A DNA stretch of 64,000 bases from Rhodococcus sp. HNM0569 (GTDB lineage: Bacteria > Actinomycetota > Actinomycetes > Mycobacteriales > Mycobacteriaceae). A model generated the notes under the pieces. The model was not told the DNA's origin, ran no database searches, and worked only from the letters and a program-made list of their open reading frames with translations. Positions 9,258 to 18,878 of the stretch are shown in pieces (position 1 is the stretch's first letter; each line of letters begins with the position of its first letter). Position numbers and translations under genes: made by a program. Where the stretch lies: positions 82,640-146,639 of the forward strand of contig NZ_JAASAE010000011.1 in NCBI RefSeq assembly GCF_012726205.1. The letters are read 5' to 3'.

Positions 9258-9650
9258 TCACGGCGTCCGCGAGTCCCGTCGGATCGGGTGGTCGGCCGGA
9301 ATCTCGACGAGGACGATCGGGATGCCGTCGGGGTCGGCGATCCACAGCTCGTGCAGACCCCACGGCTCCTGTCGCGCTTCGCGGACGATCTTGATGCCTG
9401 CCAGCACGAGTTCGGTCTGCGCGGCGGTGATGTCGCGCACCTGCAGCCACAGCGCGCCGTCGAAGCGGGACGACTCGCCGGCCCCGCCGTGCGCCGCGAT
9501 CTCGACGAGGCCTTGGCCCGCGAAGAAGACCGTGCCACCGGGATACTCACGCGCGATCGCCAGCCCGAGCACGTCGCGGTAGAACGCGAGTGTCGCGTCG
9601 TAGTCGCGCGGCCGAAGGATCGTTCGGCTGCTGAGAACTTCCACGTGCAT
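9258..9650 (-). CDS. VOC family protein (glyoxalase/bleomycin resistance fold)
   Basis: 130 aa, one VOC unit with beta-alpha-beta-beta-beta repeats (ILRPRDYDATLAFYRDVLGL, ELWIADPDGIPIVLVEIP). The family covers glyoxalases, extradiol dioxygenases, epimerases and binding proteins; the conserved Glu near the end (LVEIP) is present. ATG at 9650 is preceded by AGGAGG at good spacing. It lies 44 nt from the HHE gene. Substrate unknown. Confidence 0.8.
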   Translation of the reverse strand: MHVEVLSSRTILRPRDYDATLAFYRDVLGLAIAREYPGGTVFFAGQGLVEIAAHGGAGESSRFDGALWLQVRDITAAQTELVLAGIKIVREARQEPWGLHELWIADPDGIPIVLVEIPADHPIRRDSRTP

Positions 9651-9720
9651 GCCCTCCTAACCCCTGCGCGCACGCGCCGCCGCGTCCACGCCGTCGTTTC
9701 CGCGACCTCGACTGTTCCGG

Positions 9721-10614
9721 TCAGAAATGCCAGGGATGCCCGGACCAGTCGGGGTCGCGCTTCTCGAGGAACGAGTCGCGGCCCTCGACTGCCTCGTCGG
9801 TCATGTAGGCGAGACGTGTCGCCTCGCCCGCGAACAACTGCTGACCCACGAGTCCGTCGTCGGTGAGATTGAACGCGTACTTGAGCATGCGCTGCGCCTG
9901 TGGCGACTTGCCGAGGATCTTGCGTCCCCACTCGATGCCGACATTCTCGAGCTCGTCGTGGTCGACGACGCGGTTGACCGCGCCCATCTGGTGCATCTGC
10001 TCCGCGGTGTACGGCTCGCCGAGGAAGAAGATCTCCCGGGCGAACTTCTGTCCCACCATCTTCGCGAGGTACGCGCTGCCGAAGCCGCCGTCGAAGCTGC
10101 CGACATCGGCATCGGTCTGCTTGAACCGAGCGTGCTCGCGCGAGGCGAGCGTCAGGTCGCACACGACGTGGAGGCTGTGGCCGCCGCCCGCGGCCCACCC
10201 GCCCACGAGCGCGATGACGACCTTGGGCATGAAGCGGATGAGCCGCTGCACCTCGAGGATGTGCAGCCGGCCCGCACGTGCCGGGTCGACGGTGTCGGCG
10301 GTCTCGCCTCCCGCGTACTGGTAGCCACTGCGGCCGCGGATACGTTGATCGCCACCCGAGCAGAACGCCCACCCGCCGTCCTTCGGGCTCGGCCCGTTGC
10401 CGGTGAGCAGCACCGCACCGACGTCGGACGTCTGCCGCGCGTGGTCGAGTGCGCGGTAGAGCTCGTCGACGGTGTGTGGCCGGAAAGCGTTGCGTACCTC
10501 GGGCCGGTCGAACGCGACGCGGACGATGCCGTGCGTGACGTGCCGGTGGTACGTGATGTCGGTGAGGTCCTCGAAACCGGGGACGGTGCGCCAGAGCTGC
10601 GGGTCGAAGGTCAC
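9721..10614 (-). CDS. menB: 1,4-dihydroxy-2-naphthoyl-CoA synthase (MenB)
   Basis: 297-aa crotonase-fold enzyme that cyclises o-succinylbenzoyl-CoA to 1,4-dihydroxy-2-naphthoyl-CoA in menaquinone synthesis. MenB hallmarks are present: WAFCSGGDQRIRG, GGWAAGGGHSLHVVCDLTLAS, DADVGSFDGGFGSAYLA and the C-terminal RDPDWSGHPWHF. Length matches the actinobacterial enzyme. It starts at GTG 10614, divergent from a hotdog thioesterase with a 55-bp shared promoter gap; menC, menD and menG follow on the plus strand. Confidence 0.95.
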   Translation of the reverse strand: MTFDPQLWRTVPGFEDLTDITYHRHVTHGIVRVAFDRPEVRNAFRPHTVDELYRALDHARQTSDVGAVLLTGNGPSPKDGGWAFCSGGDQRIRGRSGYQYAGGETADTVDPARAGRLHILEVQRLIRFMPKVVIALVGGWAAGGGHSLHVVCDLTLASREHARFKQTDADVGSFDGGFGSAYLAKMVGQKFAREIFFLGEPYTAEQMHQMGAVNRVVDHDELENVGIEWGRKILGKSPQAQRMLKYAFNLTDDGLVGQQLFAGEATRLAYMTDEAVEGRDSFLEKRDPDWSGHPWHF

Positions 10615-10669
10615 GCCTCGACAATAGGCCCGGACCGCATGCGGCGGTGCGACCGGTTACCGTGCAGCC

Positions 10670-11323
10670 ATGACCAGCGACGCGAACCGGGCGGACGGCG
10701 TGGTGCCCGAGGACGATCCCGAATACGAGCACCACGGCGGCTTCCCGAGGTACGAGATCGCCGAGCCCGGCCCCGAATGGGGGCGGTTCGTCGAGGCGAT
10801 GCGCACGATGCAGGATCGCGCCGTGTCTATCGACGCACCGGGCGAACTCGTCGCCGATGTCGCCGACCGGCTCGAGAAGATCGTCGACGAACTCACGCCC
10901 TACGTCGTCCCCGAGGGCCGCTCGCCCGCAGGTCGCGTCCTCGACCTGCCCGGCCGGGGCAGCCTGCTGATGTTGCCGTGGCAGATCGAGAAGTTCGACG
11001 CCGACGGTGTCCGCAGCCGCGGCGTGTTCCGGCGCTACCACCTGGGCGGCAACGGCGTCGCGCACGGCGGCACGCTGCCGCTGCTGTTCGACGACCTCAT
11101 GGGCATGATCGTGCACGCGTACGGCCGTCCGATCAGTCGCACCGCCTACCTGCACGTCGACTATCGTGCCGTCACCCCGCTCGACACCGAACTCGTCGCC
11201 GAGGGCGCGGTCGAGCGCGTCGACGGCCGCAAGACGTTCGTCAAGGCGCGCCTGCTGCACGGGGACACCCTGCTCGCGGAGTGCGAGGCGCTCATGATCC
11301 AGCTGCTGCCGGGGCAGCGGTAG
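10670..11323 (+). CDS. PaaI-type hotdog thioesterase
   Basis: 217 aa with a C-terminal hotdog domain carrying the HGGTLPLLFDDLMG helix typical of PaaI-family acyl-CoA thioesterases, and an N-terminal extension of about 90 residues. The ATG at 10670 is divergent from menB, and the stop lies 2 nt before the menC start, so it is cotranscribed with menC. Menaquinone synthesis needs DHNA-CoA hydrolysis, done in other bacteria by hotdog enzymes. This gene is a natural candidate for that step, but this is inferred from position only. Confidence 0.8.
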   Translation: MTSDANRADGVVPEDDPEYEHHGGFPRYEIAEPGPEWGRFVEAMRTMQDRAVSIDAPGELVADVADRLEKIVDELTPYVVPEGRSPAGRVLDLPGRGSLLMLPWQIEKFDADGVRSRGVFRRYHLGGNGVAHGGTLPLLFDDLMGMIVHAYGRPISRTAYLHVDYRAVTPLDTELVAEGAVERVDGRKTFVKARLLHGDTLLAECEALMIQLLPGQR

Positions 11324-11325
11324 CC

Positions 11326-12324
11326 GTGCGACTGCCCGCACTCGCCGACGTCCTCGCCGACGCCGTCGTGCTGCAACTCCCCATGCGAGTGCGCTTCCGT
11401 GGCATCACCGTTCGCGAGGCGATGCTCGTGCGTGGTCCCGCCGGATGGGGCGAGTTCGCGCCGTTCGTCGAGTACCCCGACGACGAGGCCGCCGACTGGC
11501 TGCTCGCGGGCCTCGAAGCCGCGTGGGCAGGCGTGCCCGCACCGGTGCGCGAGCGGGTCCCGGTCAATGCGACGGTGCCTGCGGTGCCCGCCTCGGACGT
11601 GCCCGCCGTCGTCGCACGCTTCGCCGGGGCGCGCACCGCAAAGGTCAAGGTCGCCGAGCGCGGCCAGACCCTGGCCGACGATCTCGCGCGCGTCGATGCG
11701 GTGCGCGCGCTCGTGCCGCACGTGCGCGTCGATGCGAACGGTGGCTGGTCCGTCGACGACGCCGTGACGGCCTTGCGCGCGCTCACCGAGAACGGCACCC
11801 TCGAGTACGCCGAACAGCCGTGTGCGACCGTCGCCGAACTCGCGCAGGTGCGGGCCCGGGTGCCCGGTGTGCGGGTCGCGGCCGACGAGAGCATCCGGCG
11901 CGCCGACGATCCGCTCGCGGTGGTGCGCGCGGGTGCCGCGGACGTCGCCGTCGTGAAGGTCGCTCCGCTCGGTGGTGCTCGGCGGCTGCAGCGTCTCGCC
12001 GCCGAACTCGCGGATTACGGCGTGCCTGTCGTGGTGTCGAGTGCCCTCGACACGGCCGTCGGCATCGGTGTCGGCACGTCGGCGGCCGCGGCGCTGCCGG
12101 AGCTGGATTTCGCGTGCGGCCTCGGCACCGGGAGGCTGTTCGTGGAGGACGTTGCAGACCACGGGCCGGACGAATCCGGCACGCTCGTGACTGGTACGGT
12201 CGTGCCAGACTGGGCCCGCCTGCGTGCCCTCGCCGCACCGCCCGACCGCGTGCGCTGGTGGACGGACCGGCTGCGCCGCGCTCACGCCGTGCTCGAGCGG
12301 CGCGGGGTCGAGATCGTCGTATAG
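11326..12324 (+). CDS. menC: o-Succinylbenzoate synthase (MenC)
   Basis: 332-aa enolase-superfamily enzyme that dehydrates SHCHC to o-succinylbenzoate. Catalytic features are visible: the KVKV lysine pair, metal ligands in RVDANGGW, EYAEQP and AADES, and the second lysine in VVKVAP. It starts at GTG 11326, just after the thioesterase stop (TAGCCGTG). Length and sequence pattern match mycobacterial MenC. Confidence 0.93.
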   Translation: MRLPALADVLADAVVLQLPMRVRFRGITVREAMLVRGPAGWGEFAPFVEYPDDEAADWLLAGLEAAWAGVPAPVRERVPVNATVPAVPASDVPAVVARFAGARTAKVKVAERGQTLADDLARVDAVRALVPHVRVDANGGWSVDDAVTALRALTENGTLEYAEQPCATVAELAQVRARVPGVRVAADESIRRADDPLAVVRAGAADVAVVKVAPLGGARRLQRLAAELADYGVPVVVSSALDTAVGIGVGTSAAAALPELDFACGLGTGRLFVEDVADHGPDESGTLVTGTVVPDWARLRALAAPPDRVRWWTDRLRRAHAVLERRGVEIVV

Positions 12325-12371
12325 CGTAAGCGCCCGGACTGATCGCAGAGCCGAATACGGAGGCATTGAAA

Positions 12372-12818
12372 GTGGTTGCAGCACTTAAGGAAACACTCCT
12401 CGACGAGTCCCGCACCAGCGAGGTCGTCGCGGACGTCCAGAACCTCGTCGACGCCGAGGTCGCCGACAAGTCGGGAGCGTCCGGACTCGCACTCAAGGGC
12501 GGCTACGCCGCGGTCAAGAAGGTCGGGCCGTCCATCGTCCCCGACGCCATCGAGGGTCTGCTGCCCGCATTCGTCGACAAGCTCGAGCCCTACTGGCAGG
12601 ACTTCGCAGGCAGTGGCGAGTCGTCGTTCGCCGACTTCCTCGCCGCGCGGGGCGACGCCGCGGCCGATTCCCTGCTCGGCGTCACCGACACGCGCATCGA
12701 GGGCAGCGACCGCGCCGCCGTCAAGAAGGTGTACTCGTCGCTGCGTGGCTCGGCGAAGAAGCATGTCGTCGAGGCGCTTCCCCGTCTGGGCGCGCTCGTG
12801 CAGAAGTACGCGGGCTGA
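12372..12818 (+). CDS. Conserved actinobacterial protein (DUF6918-like)
   Basis: About 148 aa, alpha-helical and soluble (LKETLLDESRTSEVVADVQN, then GGYAAVKKVGPSIVPDAI). It resembles a small conserved family in Mycobacteriales usually found near menaquinone genes; the DUF number is my best recollection. GTG 12372 is chosen because GGAGG (12359-12363) is 8 nt upstream; a TTG at 12366 is too close to it. It is followed by a strong terminator. Function unknown. Confidence 0.65.
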   Translation: MVAALKETLLDESRTSEVVADVQNLVDAEVADKSGASGLALKGGYAAVKKVGPSIVPDAIEGLLPAFVDKLEPYWQDFAGSGESSFADFLAARGDAAADSLLGVTDTRIEGSDRAAVKKVYSSLRGSAKKHVVEALPRLGALVQKYAG

Positions 12819-12840
12819 GTTCACGCGACACAGCGCATGC

Positions 12841-12889
12841 AACGCCGTTGGGGCGGGCGGGTCGAGTACCTGCCCGCCCCAACGGCGTT
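12841..12889. terminator. Strong bidirectional hairpin terminator
   Basis: A perfect 18-bp inverted repeat (12841-12858 and 12872-12889; arms begin AACGCCGTTGGGG) with a 13-nt loop. It lies between the convergent DUF6918-like gene and the siderophore-interacting protein gene. Confidence 0.85.
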
Positions 12890-12925
12890 CGTCGTTCGGT
12901 GTCGAGACGCGGCGTGGCCGCTGTG

Positions 12926-13744
12926 TCACGACGCGGCGTGGCCGCGGCGCCAGAACCCGGTGAAACTGATGTCCCCCTTGTCGAATCCCCGGTCGCGCAC
13001 GAGGTGTCTGCGCAGCTCGGTCGGCAGCGCGCTCTCGCCGGCGACGAAGGTGTAGGCGCGCCCCGCCGGCAACTCGGCCTCGCGCACCGCCGCGAGCGCG
13101 TCCATGCCGTGTTCGGCCGACGTGCGCACGATCCATCGCATCTCGACGCCGTCGGGCACCGTCACCTCCTGCCGGTCGCGTTCGTCGGGGATCTCGACGA
13201 AGACGTGTGCGCGAAATCCCTCGGGTGCCGAGTCGAGGATCCCCGCGATCGCGGGCAGTGCGCTCTCGTCGCCCACGAGCAGGTGCCAGTCGGACGCGGC
13301 GGGTGGGTTGTAGATCAGGCCCTCGTCGAGCAGGCCCACCTCGTCGCCTTCCGACGCGGAGCGCGCCCACTGTGACGCCGGACCGGTGTCGCCGTGGTCG
13401 GCGAAGTCGATGTCGATCTCGGTGTGCTCGCCGAACCGCCCCGCGCCCGGCGTACGCAGCGCGCGGATCGTGTAGTTGCGCACGATCGGCCGCACGGCCT
13501 CGGGCATGAGCTTGAACTGCGCGTACCACATCTTGCTCGACGCGGTGGGCAGTCGGAGCTCAGTCTGCCCCGGTCGGGGGAGGAACAGCCGGAACCATTG
13601 ATCGGCGCCCATCGGGGCGATCGAGTCCAGCTCGGGCCCGGTCACCGTGACGCGTACGAAGTGCGGACTGACGCGCTCGCTCGCGGCGACGCGCGCGCGG
13701 ACGATGCTCGGGTTCTCCGGCTTGACGTACTTGCTTCGTGCCAT
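12926..13744 (-). CDS. Siderophore-interacting protein (FAD/NAD(P)-binding ferric-siderophore reductase)
   Basis: 272 aa. The N-terminal FAD-binding domain (HFVRVTVTGPEL, then RNYTIRA, the flavin-binding R-x-Y-[ST] motif) is followed by a SIP NAD(P)-binding domain (LLVGDESALPAIAGIL, TFVAGES). These cytoplasmic enzymes reduce ferric siderophores to release iron. ATG at 13744. A sequence resembling an IdeR/DtxR box lies 31-49 bp upstream, so iron repression is likely. It is divergent from menD. No siderophore biosynthesis gene lies in the window. Confidence 0.9.
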   Translation of the reverse strand: MARSKYVKPENPSIVRARVAASERVSPHFVRVTVTGPELDSIAPMGADQWFRLFLPRPGQTELRLPTASSKMWYAQFKLMPEAVRPIVRNYTIRALRTPGAGRFGEHTEIDIDFADHGDTGPASQWARSASEGDEVGLLDEGLIYNPPAASDWHLLVGDESALPAIAGILDSAPEGFRAHVFVEIPDERDRQEVTVPDGVEMRWIVRTSAEHGMDALAAVREAELPAGRAYTFVAGESALPTELRRHLVRDRGFDKGDISFTGFWRRGHAAS

Positions 13745-13774
13745 TCGGCTGTCCTCTACTGTGCGAGTTGCTTC

Positions 13775-13793
13775 ATAGGTAACCCTAACCTGG
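13775..13793. promoter_or_regulatory. Candidate IdeR/DtxR iron box
   Basis: On the minus strand this reads CCAGGTTAGGGTTACCTAT, about 14 of 19 matches to the IdeR consensus (TTAGGTTAGGCTAACCTAA). It lies just upstream of the siderophore-interacting protein start and between it and the divergent menD. Confidence 0.6.
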
Positions 13794-13870
13794 GATCGGG
13801 CGAGGCGGCAGTGCCGATCGCCGATCGGGGTGATGCGGCGCGTCTCGCCGCAGTCTGACAATCTTGAGGA

Positions 13871-15499
13871 GTGAACCCGTCCACCGCCCAGGCCACCGCA
13901 GTCGTCGACGAACTCGCGCGCGGCGGCGTCCGCGACGTGGTGCTGTGCCCCGGTTCGCGCAATGCGCCGCTGGCCTTCGCGCTCGAGGCGGCCGATCGCG
14001 ACGGACGGTTGCGCCTGCACATGCGGATCGACGAGCGCACCGCGGGCTTTCTCGCGCTCGGACTGGCCGTCGCGAGCGGCAGGCCGGTCCCGATCGTGAT
14101 GACCTCCGGCACCGCCGTCGCGAACCTCGGCCCCGCTGTTCTCGAGGCCAACTACGCACGCCTTCCGCTCGTGGTCCTCAGCGCCAACCGGCCCTACGAG
14201 ATGCTCGGCACCGGCGCCAACCAGACCGTCGAGCAACTCGGTCTGTTCGGCAGTCAGGTGCGCACCACGATCAGCCTGGGCCTCGCGGAAGGCGGCCCCG
14301 ATGCGGGCACGCTCGCCGAGCAGAACAGCAAGTGGCGTGCGGCGGTGTGCCGCGTCCTCGCGGCCGCACGGGGCACCCGATCCGGCAACGCGGGCCCGGT
14401 GCACTTCGACATTCCGCTCCGTGAGCCGCTCGTGCCCGAACATCACATGCCCGGGTCCGTCGCGGAGGGCCGCCCCGACGGCGCCGCCTGGACCACGACG
14501 CAGCACGCCACTCTCGACGTGCCGATGGACCTCGACCTCACACCCGACACGCTCGTCGTCTCCGGGCACGGCTCCGCCCTGCGACCCGAGCTCGCGGGCC
14601 TGCCCACCGTCGCCGAACCCACCGCACCGGTACACGGATTCGCAGTCAACCCACTCGCGTTGGCCCACTTGAGCCCACGGCAGGCGATCATCACCGGCCG
14701 CCCCACGCTGCACCGGCAGGTGTCGGCGGTGCTCGCCGATCCCGCCGTCGACGTCTACGCCCTCACCACCGGCCCCCGCTGGCCCGACGTGTCCGGCAAC
14801 GTCCGCGCCACCGGCACCCGCGCCGTCACCACCGGCACACCGGACGGTGCGTGGCTCGCCCGGTGCGCGAACGTCTCGTCGCGTGCCGACGCCGCGGTGC
14901 GTGGCCAGCTCGCGTCGCACCCGCACGTCACCGGGTTGCACGTCGCGGCCGCGGTGGTGGACTCGGCGCGCAGCGGCGACCAACTGCTGCTCGGCGCGTC
15001 CAACCCGGTCCGCGACGCGGCGCTCGTCGGCAGGCCCGCGGACGGCGTCGCGGTCGTGTCGAACCGCGGTGTCGCCGGCATCGACGGCACCGTGTCGAGT
15101 GCCGTCGGCGCCGCACTCGTCCATTCCGGCCGCACGATCGCGTTGCTCGGCGACCTCACCTTCCTGCACGACGCGTCGGGGCTGCTGATCGGTCGCGGCG
15201 AGCCGCGGCCCGCCGACCTCACGATCGTCGTCGCCAACGACGACGGCGGAGGGATCTTCGAGCTCCTCGAACAGGGTGACCCGCAGTACTCCGGCGTGTT
15301 CGAACGGATCTTCGGCACCCCACACGGCATGGACCTCGCCGCGTTGTGCGCCGCCTACCGCATCCACCACGAGGCCGTCGACCTCGAAGGACTGCGCAAG
15401 GCCCTCGACGCGTCGAACGACGGCATCCGCGTCCTCGAGGTCGCCACCGATCGTTCCGGGCTGCGCGAGCTCCACGCCGCAGTCCGTGCGGCACTGTGA
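13871..15499 (+). CDS. menD: 2-Succinyl-5-enolpyruvyl-6-hydroxy-3-cyclohexene-1-carboxylate synthase (MenD)
   Basis: 542-aa thiamine-diphosphate enzyme that adds the succinyl-semialdehyde unit from 2-oxoglutarate to isochorismate, the first committed step of menaquinone synthesis. The N-terminus ([32 protein letters not shown]) supports the GTG start. The catalytic Glu region [15 protein letters not shown], the [13 protein letters not shown] segment and the C-terminal ThDP/Mg site (GDLTFLHD to NDDGGGIFE) are intact. Its stop overlaps the next GTG by 4 bp. Confidence 0.95.
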   Translation: MNPSTAQATAVVDELARGGVRDVVLCPGSRNAPLAFALEAADRDGRLRLHMRIDERTAGFLALGLAVASGRPVPIVMTSGTAVANLGPAVLEANYARLPLVVLSANRPYEMLGTGANQTVEQLGLFGSQVRTTISLGLAEGGPDAGTLAEQNSKWRAAVCRVLAAARGTRSGNAGPVHFDIPLREPLVPEHHMPGSVAEGRPDGAAWTTTQHATLDVPMDLDLTPDTLVVSGHGSALRPELAGLPTVAEPTAPVHGFAVNPLALAHLSPRQAIITGRPTLHRQVSAVLADPAVDVYALTTGPRWPDVSGNVRATGTRAVTTGTPDGAWLARCANVSSRADAAVRGQLASHPHVTGLHVAAAVVDSARSGDQLLLGASNPVRDAALVGRPADGVAVVSNRGVAGIDGTVSSAVGAALVHSGRTIALLGDLTFLHDASGLLIGRGEPRPADLTIVVANDDGGGIFELLEQGDPQYSGVFERIFGTPHGMDLAALCAAYRIHHEAVDLEGLRKALDASNDGIRVLEVATDRSGLRELHAAVRAAL

Positions 15500-15942
15500 G
15501 CGCCCTCGGACGCATCCGTCGCGGCGTGCTCGTCGCGGCGATCGGGATCTCGGTGCTCGCGGCGCTGCTCGTGGTCGGTGCGTGGCGTAACGACAGCACG
15601 ATCGAGGCGGACATGGGTGTCGACACCGCCGAGGTGCTCTCCGCGGGCTCGCTGCGCTCGGCTGTCAGCTTCGTCACGCCCGACGGCGTCACGCACAATC
15701 CCGAGCTCGGTGTGCTCTACCCCACGAACCTCACGGTCGGGCAGCGCATCGAGGTCGAGTACGCGAAGTCCGATCCCGACCTCGTACGCGTGGCGGGGCG
15801 CTCCGCCGCCGTCGCGATCGTGCCCGCGGCGTCCGTCGTGGTGGTGACGTGGCTCGTCGCGGTACCGGCCATGTGGTACCTGCGGCGGTCCGACCAGGAC
15901 GACGCTTCGTCGCACTCGGAACCCTCGACGACCTCGGGGTGA
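15496..15942 (+). CDS. DUF3592-type two-TM membrane protein
   Basis: 148 aa with an N-terminal transmembrane helix (residues about 12-29), an extracytoplasmic beta-rich segment ([31 protein letters not shown]), and a second helix near residues 105-125 with a short polar tail. This matches the DUF3592 layout and the small membrane gene that follows menD in mycobacteria. It overlaps menD by 4 bp, so coexpression with menaquinone synthesis is expected. Function unknown. Confidence 0.75.
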   Translation: MSALGRIRRGVLVAAIGISVLAALLVVGAWRNDSTIEADMGVDTAEVLSAGSLRSAVSFVTPDGVTHNPELGVLYPTNLTVGQRIEVEYAKSDPDLVRVAGRSAAVAIVPAASVVVVTWLVAVPAMWYLRRSDQDDASSHSEPSTTSG

Positions 15943-15994
15943 TCCCCGGGCACCTCGCGACGAGGTGCCCCGGCGCCTGTACCGTCGTTCACCT

Positions 15995-16759
15995 ATGCGC
16001 CCTCGCCCGTTCGCCCCCACGTCACTCGTGTTCCCCGCGTCGCTCGTGGCGGTCGCGGTCGTCGTGCTGACGGTGTGTCACGCGCTGACGTCGCCCAGCG
16101 CCGCGGTGTACCGCGCGCTCGTCCCGCACACCGCGTCGCTGCCCGGTATGGGGCTCGTCGCGGAAATCGCGATCCTGTTGCTGATCGCGATGTTCGCGTG
16201 GGCCGCGTGGAGCGTGCGCGGCGGCCCGTACGCGCGCATCTCGGCGATACTCACGGGCGGGGTGGGGGTGGTCGTCGCATATCTCGCGAGCGAACTCGTC
16301 AAGACCGTCGTCACCGAGGAGCGTCCCTGCCGTGCCGAGGTGGTCCTCGCGGAGTGTCCCGAGGTGGGCGACTGGTCGTTCCCCAGCAACCACACCGGCA
16401 TCGCGTTCGGCCTCGCGGCCGCCGTCGGCATCCTCGTGCCGCGCCTGTTGTGGGCGGCCCTGCCCGTCGCCGCGCTCGCGGGCGCCGCGCGCGTGCTGCA
16501 GGGTGCGCACTATCCGCACGATGTCGTGGCAGGCGCTGCGTGGGGTCTCCTCGTCACGGTCGCCGTCGCGATCCTGCTCAATCCGGTCACCGCGACCGCG
16601 GTGCGCTCGCTCGCGACGTCGAACCCGCTCGTCGCGCAGTGGATCGGCCGCCCGCAGGTCGCGCGCGAACCGGCGGCGCCGCACGAGGCGGGGGCCGGGA
16701 CCGAGGAGGACGCAGACACCGGCGACGCCCACGATCGCGTCCCACGGGCTCGTTGGTAG
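15995..16759 (+). CDS. PAP2-superfamily membrane phosphatase
   Basis: 254 aa with about six hydrophobic segments. The acid phosphatase signature is present: [10 protein letters not shown] (K-x6-RP), PSNHTG and R-x5-HYPHD. Such enzymes dephosphorylate undecaprenyl- or other lipid phosphates at the membrane. ATG 15995 is used; an in-frame GTG at 15965 is possible. The C-terminus is a hydrophilic acidic tail. It sits between menD and menG; a role in polyprenyl phosphate turnover is possible but not shown. Confidence 0.82.
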   Translation: MRPRPFAPTSLVFPASLVAVAVVVLTVCHALTSPSAAVYRALVPHTASLPGMGLVAEIAILLLIAMFAWAAWSVRGGPYARISAILTGGVGVVVAYLASELVKTVVTEERPCRAEVVLAECPEVGDWSFPSNHTGIAFGLAAAVGILVPRLLWAALPVAALAGAARVLQGAHYPHDVVAGAAWGLLVTVAVAILLNPVTATAVRSLATSNPLVAQWIGRPQVAREPAAPHEAGAGTEEDADTGDAHDRVPRARW

Positions 16760-16769
16760 CGTCGCTACC

Positions 16770-17468
16770 GTGGCTACCAGGCAGGGCTCGCGTGCGACCC
16801 TCGACAAGGATCCCCGCGACGTCGCGTCGATGTTCGACGGCGTCGCCAAGCGCTACGACCTCACCAACACGGTGCTGTCGTTCGGTCAGGATCGGGGCTG
16901 GCGTCGTGCCACGCGCACCGCGCTCGGCTTGAACCCCGGCGAGCGGGTACTCGACCTCGCGGCGGGCACCGGGGTGTCGACCGTCGAACTCTCCCGCTCG
17001 GGTGCATGGTGCGTGGCCACCGACTTCTCGCTCGGCATGCTGTCGGCGGGCGCGGAGCGGAACGTGCCGAAGGTGGCAGGCGATGCGATGCACCTGCCGT
17101 TCGCCGACGGCGTGTTCGACGCCGCGACGATCTCGTTCGGGCTGCGCAATGTGTCCGATTTCGACGCGGGGCTGCGCGAGATCGCGCGCGTCACCAAGCC
17201 GGGCGGCAGGCTCGTGGTGTGCGAGTTCTCGACGCCCGTGTTCGCGCCCTTCCGCACCGTCTACATGGAGTACCTCATGAAGGCGCTCCCGCGGGTCGCC
17301 GAGACCGTGAGCAGCAACCCGGACGCGTACGTGTACCTCGCGGAGTCGATCCGTGCGTGGCCCGACCAGGCCGAACTCGCCGAGCGTATCGCCGCCGCCG
17401 GCTGGCACGGCGTGCAGTGGCGCAATCTCACCGGGGGCATCGTCGCCCTGCATCGCGCGACGCGCTGA
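16770..17468 (+). CDS. menG: Demethylmenaquinone methyltransferase (MenG/UbiE)
   Basis: 232-aa SAM-dependent class I methyltransferase that makes the last ring methylation of menaquinone. [21 protein letters not shown] at the N-terminus, [11 protein letters not shown] (SAM-binding motif I), FGLRNV and the C-terminal AAAGW...[10 protein letters not shown] are diagnostic. The GTG at 16770 is 10 nt after the PAP2 stop. It is convergent with menJ. Confidence 0.93.
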   Translation: MATRQGSRATLDKDPRDVASMFDGVAKRYDLTNTVLSFGQDRGWRRATRTALGLNPGERVLDLAAGTGVSTVELSRSGAWCVATDFSLGMLSAGAERNVPKVAGDAMHLPFADGVFDAATISFGLRNVSDFDAGLREIARVTKPGGRLVVCEFSTPVFAPFRTVYMEYLMKALPRVAETVSSNPDAYVYLAESIRAWPDQAELAERIAAAGWHGVQWRNLTGGIVALHRATR

Positions 17469-17498
17469 GCAGTGCTCTGCGCGACGCGCGCGGCAGGG

Positions 17499-18791
17499 CT
17501 AGGCGAACAGCGGCCGCCTGTCGAGCGCGCGGGAAGCAGTACCTGCGCCCCGCCACAGCCGCGCCGTCAGATCGGCATCCGCGTCGTCGACGAGATTGCC
17601 CATCACCCGCACCGCCGCCGTCATCGCGAGCCGCGAGCGCATCGCGACCGGCCCCGCGGCGGGCAGCACCCGTGGCACCGTCACGATCGCAGCCAGTCGC
17701 CGTGCGACGGAGAACGCCCTGCCGTAGTGCTCGCGCAGCGTCGCGGGCCACGCGACGGCCAGGTCGGGCTCGTCGAGCAGGTGCGCGAGCAGTCGGCCGC
17801 CCTCGAGCCCGTAGTCGATGCCTTCACCGTTGAGTGGGTTGACGCATGCTGCCGCGTCGCCGACGAGCGCCCAGTTGGGTCCCGCGACACCCGACACCGC
17901 GCCGCCCATCGGCAGCAGTGCCGAGGTGACGTCGCGCGGCGGCGTCGTGAAATCCCACTCGTCGCGCATCCGTGAGACGTAGCTGTCGAGCAGCGGGCGC
18001 AGTGCCCCCGGGGCGCCACGCTTCGACGTCGCGAGCGTGCCCACACCGAGGTTGACGTCGCCACCGCCGATGCCGCTGCCGAGCGGGAAGATCCAGCCGT
18101 AGCCGGGATGGAGCGTGCCGTCGTCGCCGCGCAACTCGAGGTGCGACGTGATCCACGGGTCGTCGCTGTGGGGAGTCGCGACGTAACTGCGTGCCGCGAC
18201 GCCGTATGCGGTGTCGCGGTGCCACCGACGCCCGAGCACCTTGCCGAGCGGGGAGCGCACGCCGTCCGCGACGACGAGCGTGCGGCAGCGCACCGTGCGC
18301 GTACCGTCCGGCGTGTCGAACACCACGGCCGTGACGCGGCCCGCGCTGCGTTCGACGTCGACGGCGCGGGCCCGTGCGACGACCGTCGCGCCCTCCTCGG
18401 CCGCCTGTGCACGGACGCGGTCGTCGAACTCGGTGCGCCGCACGGCGCTGCCCACCGTCGGGAACGGGCCGGCGGGCCATTCGAGCTCGTGGGTGTGGCC
18501 GAAGCCGATCAGGCGCAGACCCCTGCTCCTGGTGTGCTCCCGAACCCAGTCGCCGAGGCCGAGGCGGTCCAGTTCCGCGATCGCGCGTGGCGTCAGGCCG
18601 TCGCCGCACGTCTTGTCGCGCGGGAACTCGGCGGCATCGGCCAGGACGACGTCGCGGCCTGAACGCGCGGCCCACGCGGCCGCCGACGACCCCGCAGGCC
18701 CGGCCCCGACGACCAGGACCTCGGTGGTGTCGGGCAGCGCGCCCGCTGGACGTTGCCTGCCGGGATGTTGCGTATCGGACACGCCGGTCAT
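17499..18791 (-). CDS. menJ: Menaquinone reductase MenJ (geranylgeranyl reductase family)
   Basis: 430-aa FAD-dependent reductase. N-terminal dinucleotide-binding motif VLVVGAGPAGSSAAAWAAR, then DKTCGDGLTPRAI, LVVADGVRSPLGK, and ALVGDAAACVNPLNGEGIDYGLEGG, all typical of geranylgeranyl reductases. In M. tuberculosis the homologue in the same position (between menG and grcC1) saturates one isoprene unit of menaquinone-9. The ATG at 18791 gives the usual length; the frame stays open far upstream but that part overlaps grcC1 on the other strand. Confidence 0.9.
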   Translation of the reverse strand: MTGVSDTQHPGRQRPAGALPDTTEVLVVGAGPAGSSAAAWAARSGRDVVLADAAEFPRDKTCGDGLTPRAIAELDRLGLGDWVREHTRSRGLRLIGFGHTHELEWPAGPFPTVGSAVRRTEFDDRVRAQAAEEGATVVARARAVDVERSAGRVTAVVFDTPDGTRTVRCRTLVVADGVRSPLGKVLGRRWHRDTAYGVAARSYVATPHSDDPWITSHLELRGDDGTLHPGYGWIFPLGSGIGGGDVNLGVGTLATSKRGAPGALRPLLDSYVSRMRDEWDFTTPPRDVTSALLPMGGAVSGVAGPNWALVGDAAACVNPLNGEGIDYGLEGGRLLAHLLDEPDLAVAWPATLREHYGRAFSVARRLAAIVTVPRVLPAAGPVAMRSRLAMTAAVRVMGNLVDDADADLTARLWRGAGTASRALDRRPLFA

Positions 18792-18878
18792 CCTCGCACT
18801 CGCGTCGGTCACGGCATGCACTCGTGTGGCTGACGACATGGCCGGGCCCGGGCGAGCGCGCACCGGCCGGGCGCACAC

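Noticed and set aside
9727..11325. The 533-codon upstream part of the open frame that ends in menC
   Set aside because: It is antisense to menB and out of frame with the thioesterase; menC begins at GTG 11326.
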